Source: a virus
Length of the DNA stretch: 21,886 bases
Strand: one strand, 5' to 3'
Virus record (IMG/VR): IMGVR_UViG_3300035680_000102
Coordinates: 1 to 21,886 of that record
Of the stretch, positions 8,861 through 17,666 are shown piece after piece. Under the pieces are notes generated by a model. The model was not told where the DNA came from, made no database searches, and was given only the letters and a program-made list of their open reading frames with translations. The position numbers and the translations under genes were made by a program. Each line of letters opens with the position of its first letter. The stretch's first letter is position 1.

Positions 8861-10690
8861 ATGGGTGCGAATCAAAACCAGCAAAACCAAGTTTATCAGA
8901 TTGTGGCAGGGAACGGATTGCAGACCGCCCCTTTTGGCTTGCCTATTGGAGCAAGTTACGACCCCACTAAAAAAGCCACGTTCGGACAAAAGCTCATGCA
9001 GGGCATGGGTTATGTGGGTGACTTTATGGGAGCGGTGAATCAAACCCCCGAAGGAACGCCAGCCATTTTGTCAGGATTGGGGGCGTTAGGGAATCGCTAC
9101 AACCTCCAACAGTACAACCAAGCCCAGCTCAAACAACAGCAGGACGCTATGGAGCGAGCAAGACAGGCGGAACTCCAACAGCAGGCAGAAAACTTGATGC
9201 TTGCCAATGAAGCACGAATCGCACAAGGCTTGCAACCTTACGACCTTACAGAAGGCACAGGGGGCATAAGAACAAGCCCCGAAGACGTGAGGGCAAACCT
9301 TGCCTATGTGGGTAGTGCGTTAGGTAATCAAGCCATGGTAAACGAAACGCAAGGCAAAGGCTTCAACCCTCAAGAAGGGGCATTGCTTAGCGAGCAGTAC
9401 GTTCAAAACCGCCTAAACAAACAAAGCGACAATCTTTCTAAAATGGCAACCCTTGGCAAGACATCGGAAGCCTTTTCGGCAGGAGCCCAAGCAGGGGGTA
9501 ACGTCAATACAGCAGGCGTGCCACAAAGTGCCATTACCCCAGCAGGCAAAGGCGACCCATTCAGACAAGCCCTTGGCTTTGTTCGCAAGGCAGAAGGGGG
9601 CTATTCTAACAACCCAGCCGACAAGGGGGGAGCCACAAACCTAGGCATCACCCAAGGTACTTACAATTCATGGAGAAAGTCGAACAAACTCCCCTCTAAA
9701 GACGTTAAGGACATCACAGAAGGCGAAGCGACCGCCATTTACAAGAAGAACTATTGGGACGCAAGCGGAGCAGGCAAGCTAGCCAAGACAAACCCAGCCC
9801 TTGCACAGGTACATTTTGATACCGCAGTTAATATGGGTGTCGGCAGAGCGTCACAACTCCTTAAGATGAGCGGACAAGATCCGAACAAGTACCTTGCCAT
9901 TCGCCAACAGAAATACAACGAGTTTGCTCAAAACCCCTCACAAAAGCAGTTCTTAGAAGGCTGGACGAATCGCAACGAGAACTTGAGGAAGTCTATTGCA
10001 GGCTTGCAACCACAAGGTAAGGCTCCTAAATCCACCGTGGCACAGGGCAACCCCCAAGCCCAAGGGCAGATTATGGGAAGCTTAAATGCGTACAACAACA
10101 GCCCACAGCTTCGACGTGATGCGATACAAAACCCTTATCAAGTGGCAATCGCAGACCCCGACGCTTTGATGCGTGGGTTTGGTGCAGGAGCCGACACGCA
10201 AAACGCCGTCAACACCACAAACTTGAACTACAGACAGCAGAACATCCAGCAAGAGCAAAACAAGGTGTCTACTGCTTTAAACTATGCTCAACTTGCAGAG
10301 TCTAAGCGTCAGAATGATATTCAAGCACAGCAAGCCAAGACCAATGCGGAAGCCGTCGCCATGCAGAAAGCTCAAGAAGCCGAAGCAAAACGAGTAGGTC
10401 AGCTTGAGGCACAAAACACCAAACTTACAGAAATCTTATCCAAGAAAGACACCCCTCCTAAACAGAGAGAGGCTATTCAGGCACAGATCGACAAGAACAC
10501 CGCAACCCTTGGCACGATTCAAACAGGCTTACCGTTTAACCAAAACGGACAGATTGACTTTTCAGGAGGCTGGGCTTCTCAACCGCAACCACAAGCCAAG
10601 GCTACCCCCAAACAGCAGGCTCCCAAGAGAGAGCAAGCCCCAGCACGAGTAAATCAAAAGTGGAATCCAAACACTAGAAAGTTTGAATAA
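8861..10690 (+). CDS. Virion-associated lysozyme domain protein (GH108-like ejection protein)
   Basis: A 609-aa protein carrying a peptidoglycan-cleaving domain in its middle. Residues about 236-380 begin AEGGYSNNPADKGGATNLGIT, matching the glycoside hydrolase 108 signature (E-G-G-Y-x-x-x-P-x-D-x-G-G-x-T-x-x-G-I-T); Glu245 is the expected catalytic acid. The following helix-rich part, with HFDTAVNMGVGRASQLL, matches the family's peptidoglycan-binding half. N- and C-terminal flanks (about 84-125 and 460-550) are Gln/Ala coiled coils, unlike a free endolysin, and the neighbours are ejection genes. The role is therefore probably local cell-wall opening at infection, as for T7 gp16 (a different fold). 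AAGGA precedes ATG. It ends with TAATG overlap to the next gene. Confidence 0.8.
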   Translation: MGANQNQQNQVYQIVAGNGLQTAPFGLPIGASYDPTKKATFGQKLMQGMGYVGDFMGAVNQTPEGTPAILSGLGALGNRYNLQQYNQAQLKQQQDAMERARQAELQQQAENLMLANEARIAQGLQPYDLTEGTGGIRTSPEDVRANLAYVGSALGNQAMVNETQGKGFNPQEGALLSEQYVQNRLNKQSDNLSKMATLGKTSEAFSAGAQAGGNVNTAGVPQSAITPAGKGDPFRQALGFVRKAEGGYSNNPADKGGATNLGITQGTYNSWRKSNKLPSKDVKDITEGEATAIYKKNYWDASGAGKLAKTNPALAQVHFDTAVNMGVGRASQLLKMSGQDPNKYLAIRQQKYNEFAQNPSQKQFLEGWTNRNENLRKSIAGLQPQGKAPKSTVAQGNPQAQGQIMGSLNAYNNSPQLRRDAIQNPYQVAIADPDALMRGFGAGADTQNAVNTTNLNYRQQNIQQEQNKVSTALNYAQLAESKRQNDIQAQQAKTNAEAVAMQKAQEAEAKRVGQLEAQNTKLTEILSKKDTPPKQREAIQAQIDKNTATLGTIQTGLPFNQNGQIDFSGGWASQPQPQAKATPKQQAPKREQAPARVNQKWNPNTRKFE

Positions 10691-13600
10691 TGGTTTTATC
10701 ATGGGAAGAATACACCAAAACCGACGGATTTCAAAACCTAAGCGTCGAACATAAGAAGCTTGCAAGCGACCAGTATTTTCAACAAGTCGTCATGCCTAAA
10801 CTTGGCAAGCAATACGACATCAAAAACCCAAATGTGTTAGCAGGGGCTTATTCACAGTTTCAGCAAGAAGCCGTAAAGCCGACGCTCATAGATCCCCCAA
10901 ACCAATTCCTCAAATCCCTTGGCAACAAATACGCCGAGCAGGCGACAGGCGGAATCATCGACACACAAGAAGGCACGGACTGGCTAGGCTCAACAGCAGG
11001 GGCATTGTTAGGCGGTGCAACCAATGTAGGGGCTGGAATGGCTATAGGCGGTGCAATCGGCTCCGTGGTACCAGTTCTAGGAACCGCCGTGGGGGCTGGA
11101 ATCGGTGGAACCCTAGGGGCAGTGGCAGGCGGATTCGGTCAAAGTTTACGAGAACGCCAAAATGAAGGCAAAACCTTCGACCAACTCGACGCAGGCGATT
11201 ATGGACGAGCCATTTTAGAAGGCGGTATTAACGCCGTCCCAGTTGTGGGAATCGGAGCCAAGCCAATCACCAAACTAGCAACAGGTGCTTTATTTGATGC
11301 AACCTTAAACGCAGGAGCCAACGCCCTAGGGCAACAGCTACAAAAGGGCGAAATCGACGGCATGGAAGTGCTTCAACAAGGAGCGTTCGGTGCAGGCGGA
11401 CATTTGGCAGGGGGCATTATTAACAAGTTCTTTCAAAAGCGAGCCTTGAAAGCCGAGGCACAAGCCCAAGCTCAAGAAGCCTTACAAGGTGTCGATGCGT
11501 CACAAGTGGGTTTCTTGCCACAGGACGGCACCCCTAACGTCCGAACCGATTTAACCGACGTATTCCCTTATCAAGAAGACGCTCCCTTTGATGTTGACGG
11601 CTTCAATCAAGACCGCACGGCACAGATTCAAACCGATTTACAAGCCAAGATTCAAGAAGCCGTCGCACTCAAAGCACAGGGAAGCCACAACGAGGCGAAG
11701 CTTATTCGTAATAGCCTTTCAAAGCAAATGAACACCCTAGCCAAGAATGAAGACCCCCTAGCCCGAGACTATGCCAAAGCCCTAGACCAAATCGACACCC
11801 AAGCAAAAGCCTTAAAGCAGGGCAAGCCCACGCAAGACATGCAAACGCAAGAGTCTTTCGACCCCAACACGGCAGAAATAGGCGAAACACGCATCGACCC
11901 CAACACAGGCGAAACCGTCTATTATGGCGGTGAAATCACTAACAACCCCGACGCTCCAGACCTCCCCGACCCCTTCTTTACAGAAGAGCTTCAACGCCGT
12001 GAAAAAGTGAATACCCTTGACCCCATAGGAACACCAGTCAAGCCCAAGATTCTTAAAGGCGACTTTGAAAAGGTGACGCTTAAAGACATTGAAGACGTGC
12101 TAGGCGATCAACTGGCACCGTCTTCTAACGTGGGGCAGTCTTACGCCGTGGATACTCTTAAATCGCTAGGCTACAAAGTCGACAAGCTCAAAGCGTCCGC
12201 TAAAGGCGTTGATTCACGAGCAGGTGAAAACTATCGTGTGAAAGTGGCAGGGAAGAACATCATCTTTAAGGGGCAAGACCCATTCGCCACCGTCACCAAT
12301 CGACTAAACAAAGAACACGGCATCAACATCGCAAGCAGTATCGCTAGACGTATGGCAAAGGACAAGAATTTCGACACCTTGAACGAGCTTGTCTTGATGA
12401 ACGACGACAACCTAGACCCCCAGTATTCCGAAGGGCAAGGCACGGCAAGCCAAGCTTTCCAAGCCTTCCAAGAAAAGCTTTCAGGCAATCAAGGGGCGGA
12501 GCGTGACTTTCAAAGCAACAAGTCCTTTGCTATTCAGGAAGCCAAGACGCAGGAACTACTGAACGACCTAGACAAGGCACACACGCCCCAACACCTAGCC
12601 GAGATTGAACAGCGTTATCAAGACGTGCTGAATAATAGCATCTACCCCGAGTACACGCAGGAAATCATCACCCCCAAGCTTGAAGAAGCCCAAGTGCTTG
12701 TCGAAGGGTTTACCCCCTTAAACAAGGGCAAGCAGGAGCAGTTGAGGGCAAGGCTTGAGCGTGACTTGAACCAAGCCCAAACCCCCGAAGACATTGCCCG
12801 AGTGGCAGACGAGCTTTATAGCGACAGCACCGCTAAAGCCCTAGTTGATGAAACCAGCTTTTATGAGCCACTAGGGGCAAAGCTACAAGAAGCCGAGACA
12901 CGAGTTAACGATCCGAACAGGGCAACCAGTGCAGAGGATGTACAAGTTCGCTCCAAAACAGAACCAACTGAACCTATCCCCCTTGAAAAGGGAGGCACAG
13001 CCACATCACAAAGCGGTGCAGGCTCTCCACAGGCACGACTCGATGGCAAGGCTCAAGAGCTAGGCTATCAAAACATCAAGCATTTGATGCAGGGCTACAA
13101 GGCGATTGGCGGAGATCTCACACCAGCCAAACTTAAAGCCGTGCTTGAAGCCAAGCCCGAACTCCAAGCCGTAGCGGGTTCATTCAAGCCATTGACAGGC
13201 AAGACCCACCCCGACGGAACACCTAAGTCTCCCGAAGAGATTGAGTTTCAAGAAGCCATGCGAGAAATCGCCCGAACACCTGAAAAAGCCCTTGACTATG
13301 AAAGCGGTACAGGCAGACAGCAGAGCGTGAGAGAACTTGCCAAGAAAGCCCCTCAAGACTGGAACACTATCGAGCAAGTGAAGAAAGACCCAGCCTTTGA
13401 CTTGGCAAGCAACGCAACAAAGAAGCGTGTCGAACTCATAGACCGCCTGATGAAGCAACACAAAACCATGGATGTGGAAATCGCCACCGAAGGCGGAATA
13501 AGCGGACAAGGTGGAGCCACCAACGCCATAGACGCTAAGAAACGGCAGAACATCACACCGCTATCGTTTGCTATTCACAATGACCAAATAGCAGTCAATG

Positions 13601-14127
13601 CCTACAATGCCGACGGACACTTTGCCAAGTATTACATCGACCTTGACCCACGCCTTGTAAAGGAAGGGAAAGAGGCAAGCCGATTCTTAAGCGACCCTGT
13701 TGAGTCCACCGCCCCCGAGTTCGTGGGAACCTACCCCAACGTGTACCGTGACGCAATCCCCTTCCTACTGGAAGACGTGCTGAACCGAAAGCCACGAGAA
13801 GAAGGCATCCTCACAAGCCAAGCCCGAGACGTGCTAGACACAGCGAGAGCGTTCAAGTCCAAGCTTGACAAGGAGAAACAGCTTCTCATCAAATACGGTG
13901 CGAACGTGGCAGACCTAAAACAAATAGGGCATGAATTGCGAAAGCTAGGCACACCTGAAAATGTGGTAAAATTGACGGATGCCGTGCTAAACAAGGCAGG
14001 CAACAAGAAGAAGCTCACAGCAAACGACATCATCGCCATTAAGAAAACGCTTGAGAAAGAGCCGACACTGAAGGCACTTAAAGGGATGTGCGACCTGTTC
14101 AAGCTTTCCACCGCAAACCTAAAGTAA
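10690..14127 (+). CDS. Large internal virion / ejection protein
   Basis: A 1145-aa protein, the largest in the window. The N-terminus (F-Q-N-L near 14-17 and a Y-F-x-x-V-V-M-P-K-L segment near 29-38) resembles the opening of many phage ejection proteins. Residues about 100-150 form a long Gly/Ala/Val glycine-zipper region, and 178-214 another hydrophobic Gly/Ala stretch; both may insert into the host membrane. The remainder is mostly charged helices with a repeated DPNT-x-E-x-G-E-T motif near 395-410. Around 925-995 is a compact alpha/beta segment with a faint WYL-domain resemblance (see findings). Start and previous stop overlap (TAATG). It is probably co-ejected with DNA to build a trans-envelope channel. 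No enzymatic motif was identified. Confidence 0.65.
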   Translation: MVLSWEEYTKTDGFQNLSVEHKKLASDQYFQQVVMPKLGKQYDIKNPNVLAGAYSQFQQEAVKPTLIDPPNQFLKSLGNKYAEQATGGIIDTQEGTDWLGSTAGALLGGATNVGAGMAIGGAIGSVVPVLGTAVGAGIGGTLGAVAGGFGQSLRERQNEGKTFDQLDAGDYGRAILEGGINAVPVVGIGAKPITKLATGALFDATLNAGANALGQQLQKGEIDGMEVLQQGAFGAGGHLAGGIINKFFQKRALKAEAQAQAQEALQGVDASQVGFLPQDGTPNVRTDLTDVFPYQEDAPFDVDGFNQDRTAQIQTDLQAKIQEAVALKAQGSHNEAKLIRNSLSKQMNTLAKNEDPLARDYAKALDQIDTQAKALKQGKPTQDMQTQESFDPNTAEIGETRIDPNTGETVYYGGEITNNPDAPDLPDPFFTEELQRREKVNTLDPIGTPVKPKILKGDFEKVTLKDIEDVLGDQLAPSSNVGQSYAVDTLKSLGYKVDKLKASAKGVDSRAGENYRVKVAGKNIIFKGQDPFATVTNRLNKEHGINIASSIARRMAKDKNFDTLNELVLMNDDNLDPQYSEGQGTASQAFQAFQEKLSGNQGAERDFQSNKSFAIQEAKTQELLNDLDKAHTPQHLAEIEQRYQDVLNNSIYPEYTQEIITPKLEEAQVLVEGFTPLNKGKQEQLRARLERDLNQAQTPEDIARVADELYSDSTAKALVDETSFYEPLGAKLQEAETRVNDPNRATSAEDVQVRSKTEPTEPIPLEKGGTATSQSGAGSPQARLDGKAQELGYQNIKHLMQGYKAIGGDLTPAKLKAVLEAKPELQAVAGSFKPLTGKTHPDGTPKSPEEIEFQEAMREIARTPEKALDYESGTGRQQSVRELAKKAPQDWNTIEQVKKDPAFDLASNATKKRVELIDRLMKQHKTMDVEIATEGGISGQGGATNAIDAKKRQNITPLSFAIHNDQIAVNAYNADGHFAKYYIDLDPRLVKEGKEASRFLSDPVESTAPEFVGTYPNVYRDAIPFLLEDVLNRKPREEGILTSQARDVLDTARAFKSKLDKEKQLLIKYGANVADLKQIGHELRKLGTPENVVKLTDAVLNKAGNKKKLTANDIIAIKKTLEKEPTLKALKGMCDLFKLSTANLK

Positions 14128-14137
14128 GGATACCCCC

Positions 14138-15748
14138 ATGACTGAATGTAGCCCCGAGTCCATTACAGGAGCCTTGACCGCCACGCTTGAAGCCGTGGGT
14201 GTTGATACCATGGAAGCCAAGCTAAGCATGAGCAAGGCACAAAAGCAGGGCTACACCGCCAAAATTGATGATCTGTTTGATGATGCCTTCCACGACGGAA
14301 GCCGACTAAGAGAAGGCGACGACAAGATTATTGACTGGATCGCAGGAAGCCGTGATACTTTTGATAAACCCTCCACAACAGCAGGGGCAGTAATTAACGC
14401 CACCAAATCGCTCATGTATCAAGAAAGAAACGCTTCACAATCCCTAGGTGAAGATGTGATACAGGCGTTTCAGCCGATTATGGAAAAGGTAAACAGCAAA
14501 TACAAAGACGACCCCAACGGCAAGGCGATTTACAAGGGTTTAATCAAGGATAAAATCAAAGAGCTTGAAGCATCACGTCCTGAACTTGCAGACTCCCCAG
14601 CGTGGGAGAAATACAGCAGTTGGCTAGAAAAAGGGGGCAGACTATACCCTCCCAAGCCTGATGAAGGATTGGGGTTTAAAGGGTTAGGGATTAAAGCGGT
14701 GAATAACGTGGTGTCGAATGTCATTACAGGTAACTTTAACGTGTTTGGTGGTAACATCGTCGAGATGATGAAAGTGTCGACAATGTACCCCGACACAGCC
14801 CTTGGCACCATTCAGCACGCCTTCAACTTCACCAAACGAGACGACCTCATCAAAGCAGGCGTTTTTGATGACCCCTCTCGAACATTTGAGAAGTGGACAG
14901 AAAAAGCCGATGACCCACAATGGCTAAAAAGCTTAATCAAAGCCAATGCTAAAGGGACACAAGCCTTGCAGGATTTGACGTTTCTATTCGATACCCCGAT
15001 GAAGACGTGGGCATATGAAGCAGGCAAAGCCAAAGGTGGACACGAAGAAGGGATGCGAGCCGTCCAAAAAATCACCTTTAGCAACCGCCTTGCAGACCCC
15101 ACCTTTGCAGAGATGAACGGCAGTAACCGTATCGTCACCCAGTTGATGCACTACAGCATGGGAACCGCCCGATTTTACGGTAGCTTATGGGGCGAACTTG
15201 CCAACCATAAAGAAAACCCTAAGCGTGCCAAGCAGGCTATCGCAGGCTTAATACAGTATCACGTAGGCATGGGGCTAGTGGCAGGAACCTTGAACGCCCT
15301 AGAGGGAAAGGACTTCAACGAGGCGTTTATTATTGGAGCGTCACAAGTGCCAGTGCTTTACGGAGTTGCGGAGGGCTTGTTTCCTGAACTCAAAGAGATG
15401 AACGAACGTAACAAGGGAGCAGGGACTCAACTTACTAAAGCAGGAAGCTTGAACAGCTTGTTTATTGGTGTTGATATTGCCAAGGGTGTATACAGAAAAA
15501 CAACATCATCGCTTGAGAAAGCCAAAGAAGCCATGCTAAATGGGGATGCTAAAACCGCCACACTAGAAGGGGGGAGAGCCTCTATTGAATTATCAAGCGT
15601 TTTACCAGTCATTACAGGCACAAAGGCAGGTAAAAACGTGAGTGACTGGCTCCTTGACTGGTGGGAAGGTGACTTTGAAGCCGACGAAGCAGGCAAGCAA
15701 CTCTTAGGACGCACGACGCCGTTTTACAAGGATGAAGTCCAGCCCTAG
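14138..15748 (+). CDS. Last virion-cluster protein, probable ejection/internal protein
   Basis: A 536-aa protein with TAAGGA before ATG. The N-terminal 170 residues are charged helices. Hydrophobic or amphipathic stretches appear near 366-390 (AIAGLIQYHVGMGLVAG) and 396-417, and the C-terminus has a Trp-rich turn (WLLDWWEGDF, near 503). It follows the large ejection protein after ten bases and ends the plus-strand virion block, so a role in the ejected complex is likely. The stop TAG shares its bases with the stop of the convergent terminase gene. No family was recognised. Confidence 0.6.
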   Translation: MTECSPESITGALTATLEAVGVDTMEAKLSMSKAQKQGYTAKIDDLFDDAFHDGSRLREGDDKIIDWIAGSRDTFDKPSTTAGAVINATKSLMYQERNASQSLGEDVIQAFQPIMEKVNSKYKDDPNGKAIYKGLIKDKIKELEASRPELADSPAWEKYSSWLEKGGRLYPPKPDEGLGFKGLGIKAVNNVVSNVITGNFNVFGGNIVEMMKVSTMYPDTALGTIQHAFNFTKRDDLIKAGVFDDPSRTFEKWTEKADDPQWLKSLIKANAKGTQALQDLTFLFDTPMKTWAYEAGKAKGGHEEGMRAVQKITFSNRLADPTFAEMNGSNRIVTQLMHYSMGTARFYGSLWGELANHKENPKRAKQAIAGLIQYHVGMGLVAGTLNALEGKDFNEAFIIGASQVPVLYGVAEGLFPELKEMNERNKGAGTQLTKAGSLNSLFIGVDIAKGVYRKTTSSLEKAKEAMLNGDAKTATLEGGRASIELSSVLPVITGTKAGKNVSDWLLDWWEGDFEADEAGKQLLGRTTPFYKDEVQP

Positions 15749-17196
15749 ATGCTGAAATACAGCTCCTTTTGTTCAAAGGCTTTCTTTTTGATGACATCAA
15801 TCTTCAATGGTTCGTAGTAATCCACCATACAGCTTAAGGCATCAAAGGCGTGATCCGAAAACCACTTTTGAGAAGGATCTCTTGCAATTTGAGCAGGTGA
15901 AGGTAAGTCGTAGTCGTTGCACCCTTCTTTATAGCGTAGATTCTGAATACACTTAATCGTCTGCTTACAGCGTGGGTCAAGGTACACATACATTTCACCG
16001 TTCGCATTGCACACCTTGGCTTTGAAGGACTCAATACGGCGACTAATGGCAGGGTTCCCCTTGTTTGTGGCGACTCTAACATTGTCGTGTCCATATTCAC
16101 GACGCAATAGGTTGAGCATCTTGGTATAGAGCGAATTGCGTTCATCCTTTGCCTTGTCTTCCACCGTAACGCCGACGTGGTTAAAGCCAGCCGACGCATC
16201 CCCATTGATGATGATGCCATGCTTGATTTTATCCTTGGGGAACTTCTCAATCAAGGCACGGCACATTTCGTCCACGTCTGTTTTTTCAAGGCACAGCTCA
16301 TCAAAGGCGTGAAATTCGCCATTCACACGTTGCACAAAGACCCAACAGCAGGGGTCAAAGTTAAAATCGCAGGTGACATGAAGGGGCAACTCCTCCCGAT
16401 GCTTCAATTCCCTGATGTTATTTTCGGTAAAGTTATTCACAACCAGCCCCCTTGTTAGGTTACAGTCCTCGCCAAGCACGAAGACCCTGAACATATCTTC
16501 ATCCATAGATTGACGCAGTGTTTCAATGAACGAATACCCGATATGTGGGTTTTCAATGGTAGACGCCCGACGCTTTCTAAAGCAGACTTGCACTTTTTCG
16601 CCGTTGCGTGGATCGGTAACGGATGTAATCTTAAACGGCGTGTCAAAGAGTTCTGCCATCCACCCACGCCGAGCCTCGGGGTTTGACGTAATGAAGATAC
16701 GATGCACAGGTAAGTTCCCTTGTCTCACACGCCCGATGACTTCAAGCAGGTGTCCCCTTGTCTTGAGTAGAGAACCTTCATCAACGTGTGCGAACGAGGC
16801 GTTGATTGAGCGAATCGATTGCGGATTATCCAATGAGCGAAACAACAGTATCGCCCCATTCCAGCACTTGAACGTCATCCTCATGTTGGAACGATTAAAC
16901 GTGTAGTCGATGCCTTCCACAAGCCCGAAGTCGTTTAAAAGCTTTTGATATGTGGGAATCGTGGCATCTCGTAGCATGGAATAGGAAGGGGCACAGACAA
17001 GTCCAGTGACAGCATCCACCTTGTCGCACAATTCTTGACAAAGCAGAAGACAGCCAAAAGCACCGGGCAAAGTTTTTCCGCTACCATACCCACCTTGCAA
17101 AAAGGCGACATCATGCCCTCCAGTGAAGCCAGTAGGCAGTTCAAGCATCCACTTTTGAGCAGGCAACAGGGTAAACTCAAAGACATCCTCATTCAT
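15745..17196 (-). CDS. terL: Terminase large subunit (TerL)
   Basis: The packaging motor: an ATPase that drives DNA into the procapsid and a nuclease that cuts the concatemer. The 483-aa product shows Walker A GGYGSGKT (35-42), Walker B with HVDE (137-140; Glu140 catalytic), and a coupling motif TSNPE (170-174). The nuclease domain has acidic residues of an RNase H-like site: Asp277 (TCDFNFD), Asp333 (INGDASAG) and Asp448/Asp452 (SDHAFDAL). The ATG at 17196 is preferred over an upstream TTG at 17217 because GGGGAGG sits nine bases before it. Its start overlaps the end of the small subunit by eight bases (ATGAATGA). It is coded opposite to the virion genes, and its TAG shares CTAG with the last virion gene. 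Confidence 0.95.
   Translation of the reverse strand: MNEDVFEFTLLPAQKWMLELPTGFTGGHDVAFLQGGYGSGKTLPGAFGCLLLCQELCDKVDAVTGLVCAPSYSMLRDATIPTYQKLLNDFGLVEGIDYTFNRSNMRMTFKCWNGAILLFRSLDNPQSIRSINASFAHVDEGSLLKTRGHLLEVIGRVRQGNLPVHRIFITSNPEARRGWMAELFDTPFKITSVTDPRNGEKVQVCFRKRRASTIENPHIGYSFIETLRQSMDEDMFRVFVLGEDCNLTRGLVVNNFTENNIRELKHREELPLHVTCDFNFDPCCWVFVQRVNGEFHAFDELCLEKTDVDEMCRALIEKFPKDKIKHGIIINGDASAGFNHVGVTVEDKAKDERNSLYTKMLNLLRREYGHDNVRVATNKGNPAISRRIESFKAKVCNANGEMYVYLDPRCKQTIKCIQNLRYKEGCNDYDLPSPAQIARDPSQKWFSDHAFDALSCMVDYYEPLKIDVIKKKAFEQKELYFSI
15765..15789 (+). terminator. Weak candidate terminator for the virion operon, inside the terminase gene
   Basis: CCTTT (15765-15769) and AAAGG (15775-15779) form a 5-bp stem with loop TGTTC, followed by CTTTCTTTTT. 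It lies 17 bases beyond the virion stop codon but within the 3' coding end of the opposite gene. The stem is short and A/T-rich, so strength is doubtful. Confidence 0.3.
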
Positions 17197-17650
17197 CAAG
17201 CGTCGCCTCCCCTTCAAATTCGAGAGGAACCGACGCCACGTTTGATATGTTCAAATTATTGCAAATGACTTTCCTTGAGAGTGTTTCTTCAACGCCTATT
17301 TCAAGTTTATCTTTCCAACCGCACAGGTTTTTCATCTTGAAAATCCATACGACGGTATTAAAGTTCTCAATCGCCCCATTCATTGCGTCGTTGGCAAGGT
17401 TTTCTAGGTAGTATTGAATGCAGGCGTCGCCTATCGCCTTGGCTTCCCTGAACTCGTCGTACATCTTCATCCAGTTGTAGATTGTTTGCTTGCTTACACG
17501 AATCTTGCCAGCAAATGCCTCTACTGAAAGCCCTTGTGCCATGTGATTAATAAGCATATCACAGTATTTGACATCGTAACTTGTCGCCCTTGGTTGCTTG
17601 GATCCGACAGGTTGAAAAACAATCTCTGTTTCATACTTTTGAGGCTCCAT
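17189..17650 (-). CDS. terS: Terminase small subunit (TerS)
   Basis: A 153-aa DNA-recognition subunit that selects the packaging site and delivers DNA to TerL. Residues about 24-62 form a helix-turn-helix with GLSVEAFAGKIRVSKQTIYN, the typical shape of TerS N-terminal DNA-binding domains. The central helices (70-105) would form the oligomer core. FKMKNLCGWKDK near 115 matches the frequent small-terminase F-x-(M/L)-K-N-x-x-G-W-x-D ending. The C-terminal tail is acidic and probably contacts TerL. GAAGG precedes ATG. It overlaps terL by eight bases and follows the upstream gene after 16 bases, giving a clear three-gene operon. Confidence 0.88.
   Translation of the reverse strand: MEPQKYETEIVFQPVGSKQPRATSYDVKYCDMLINHMAQGLSVEAFAGKIRVSKQTIYNWMKMYDEFREAKAIGDACIQYYLENLANDAMNGAIENFNTVVWIFKMKNLCGWKDKLEIGVEETLSRKVICNNLNISNVASVPLEFEGEATLDE
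17206..17212 (-). promoter_or_regulatory. Ribosome binding site that fixes the terL start
   Basis: On the minus strand GGGGAGG precedes ATG 17196-17194 by nine bases. It lies within the small-terminase coding end, consistent with translational coupling, and argues against starting at the TTG at 17217. Confidence 0.75.
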
Positions 17651-17666
17651 TTAATACCTTCACTTT

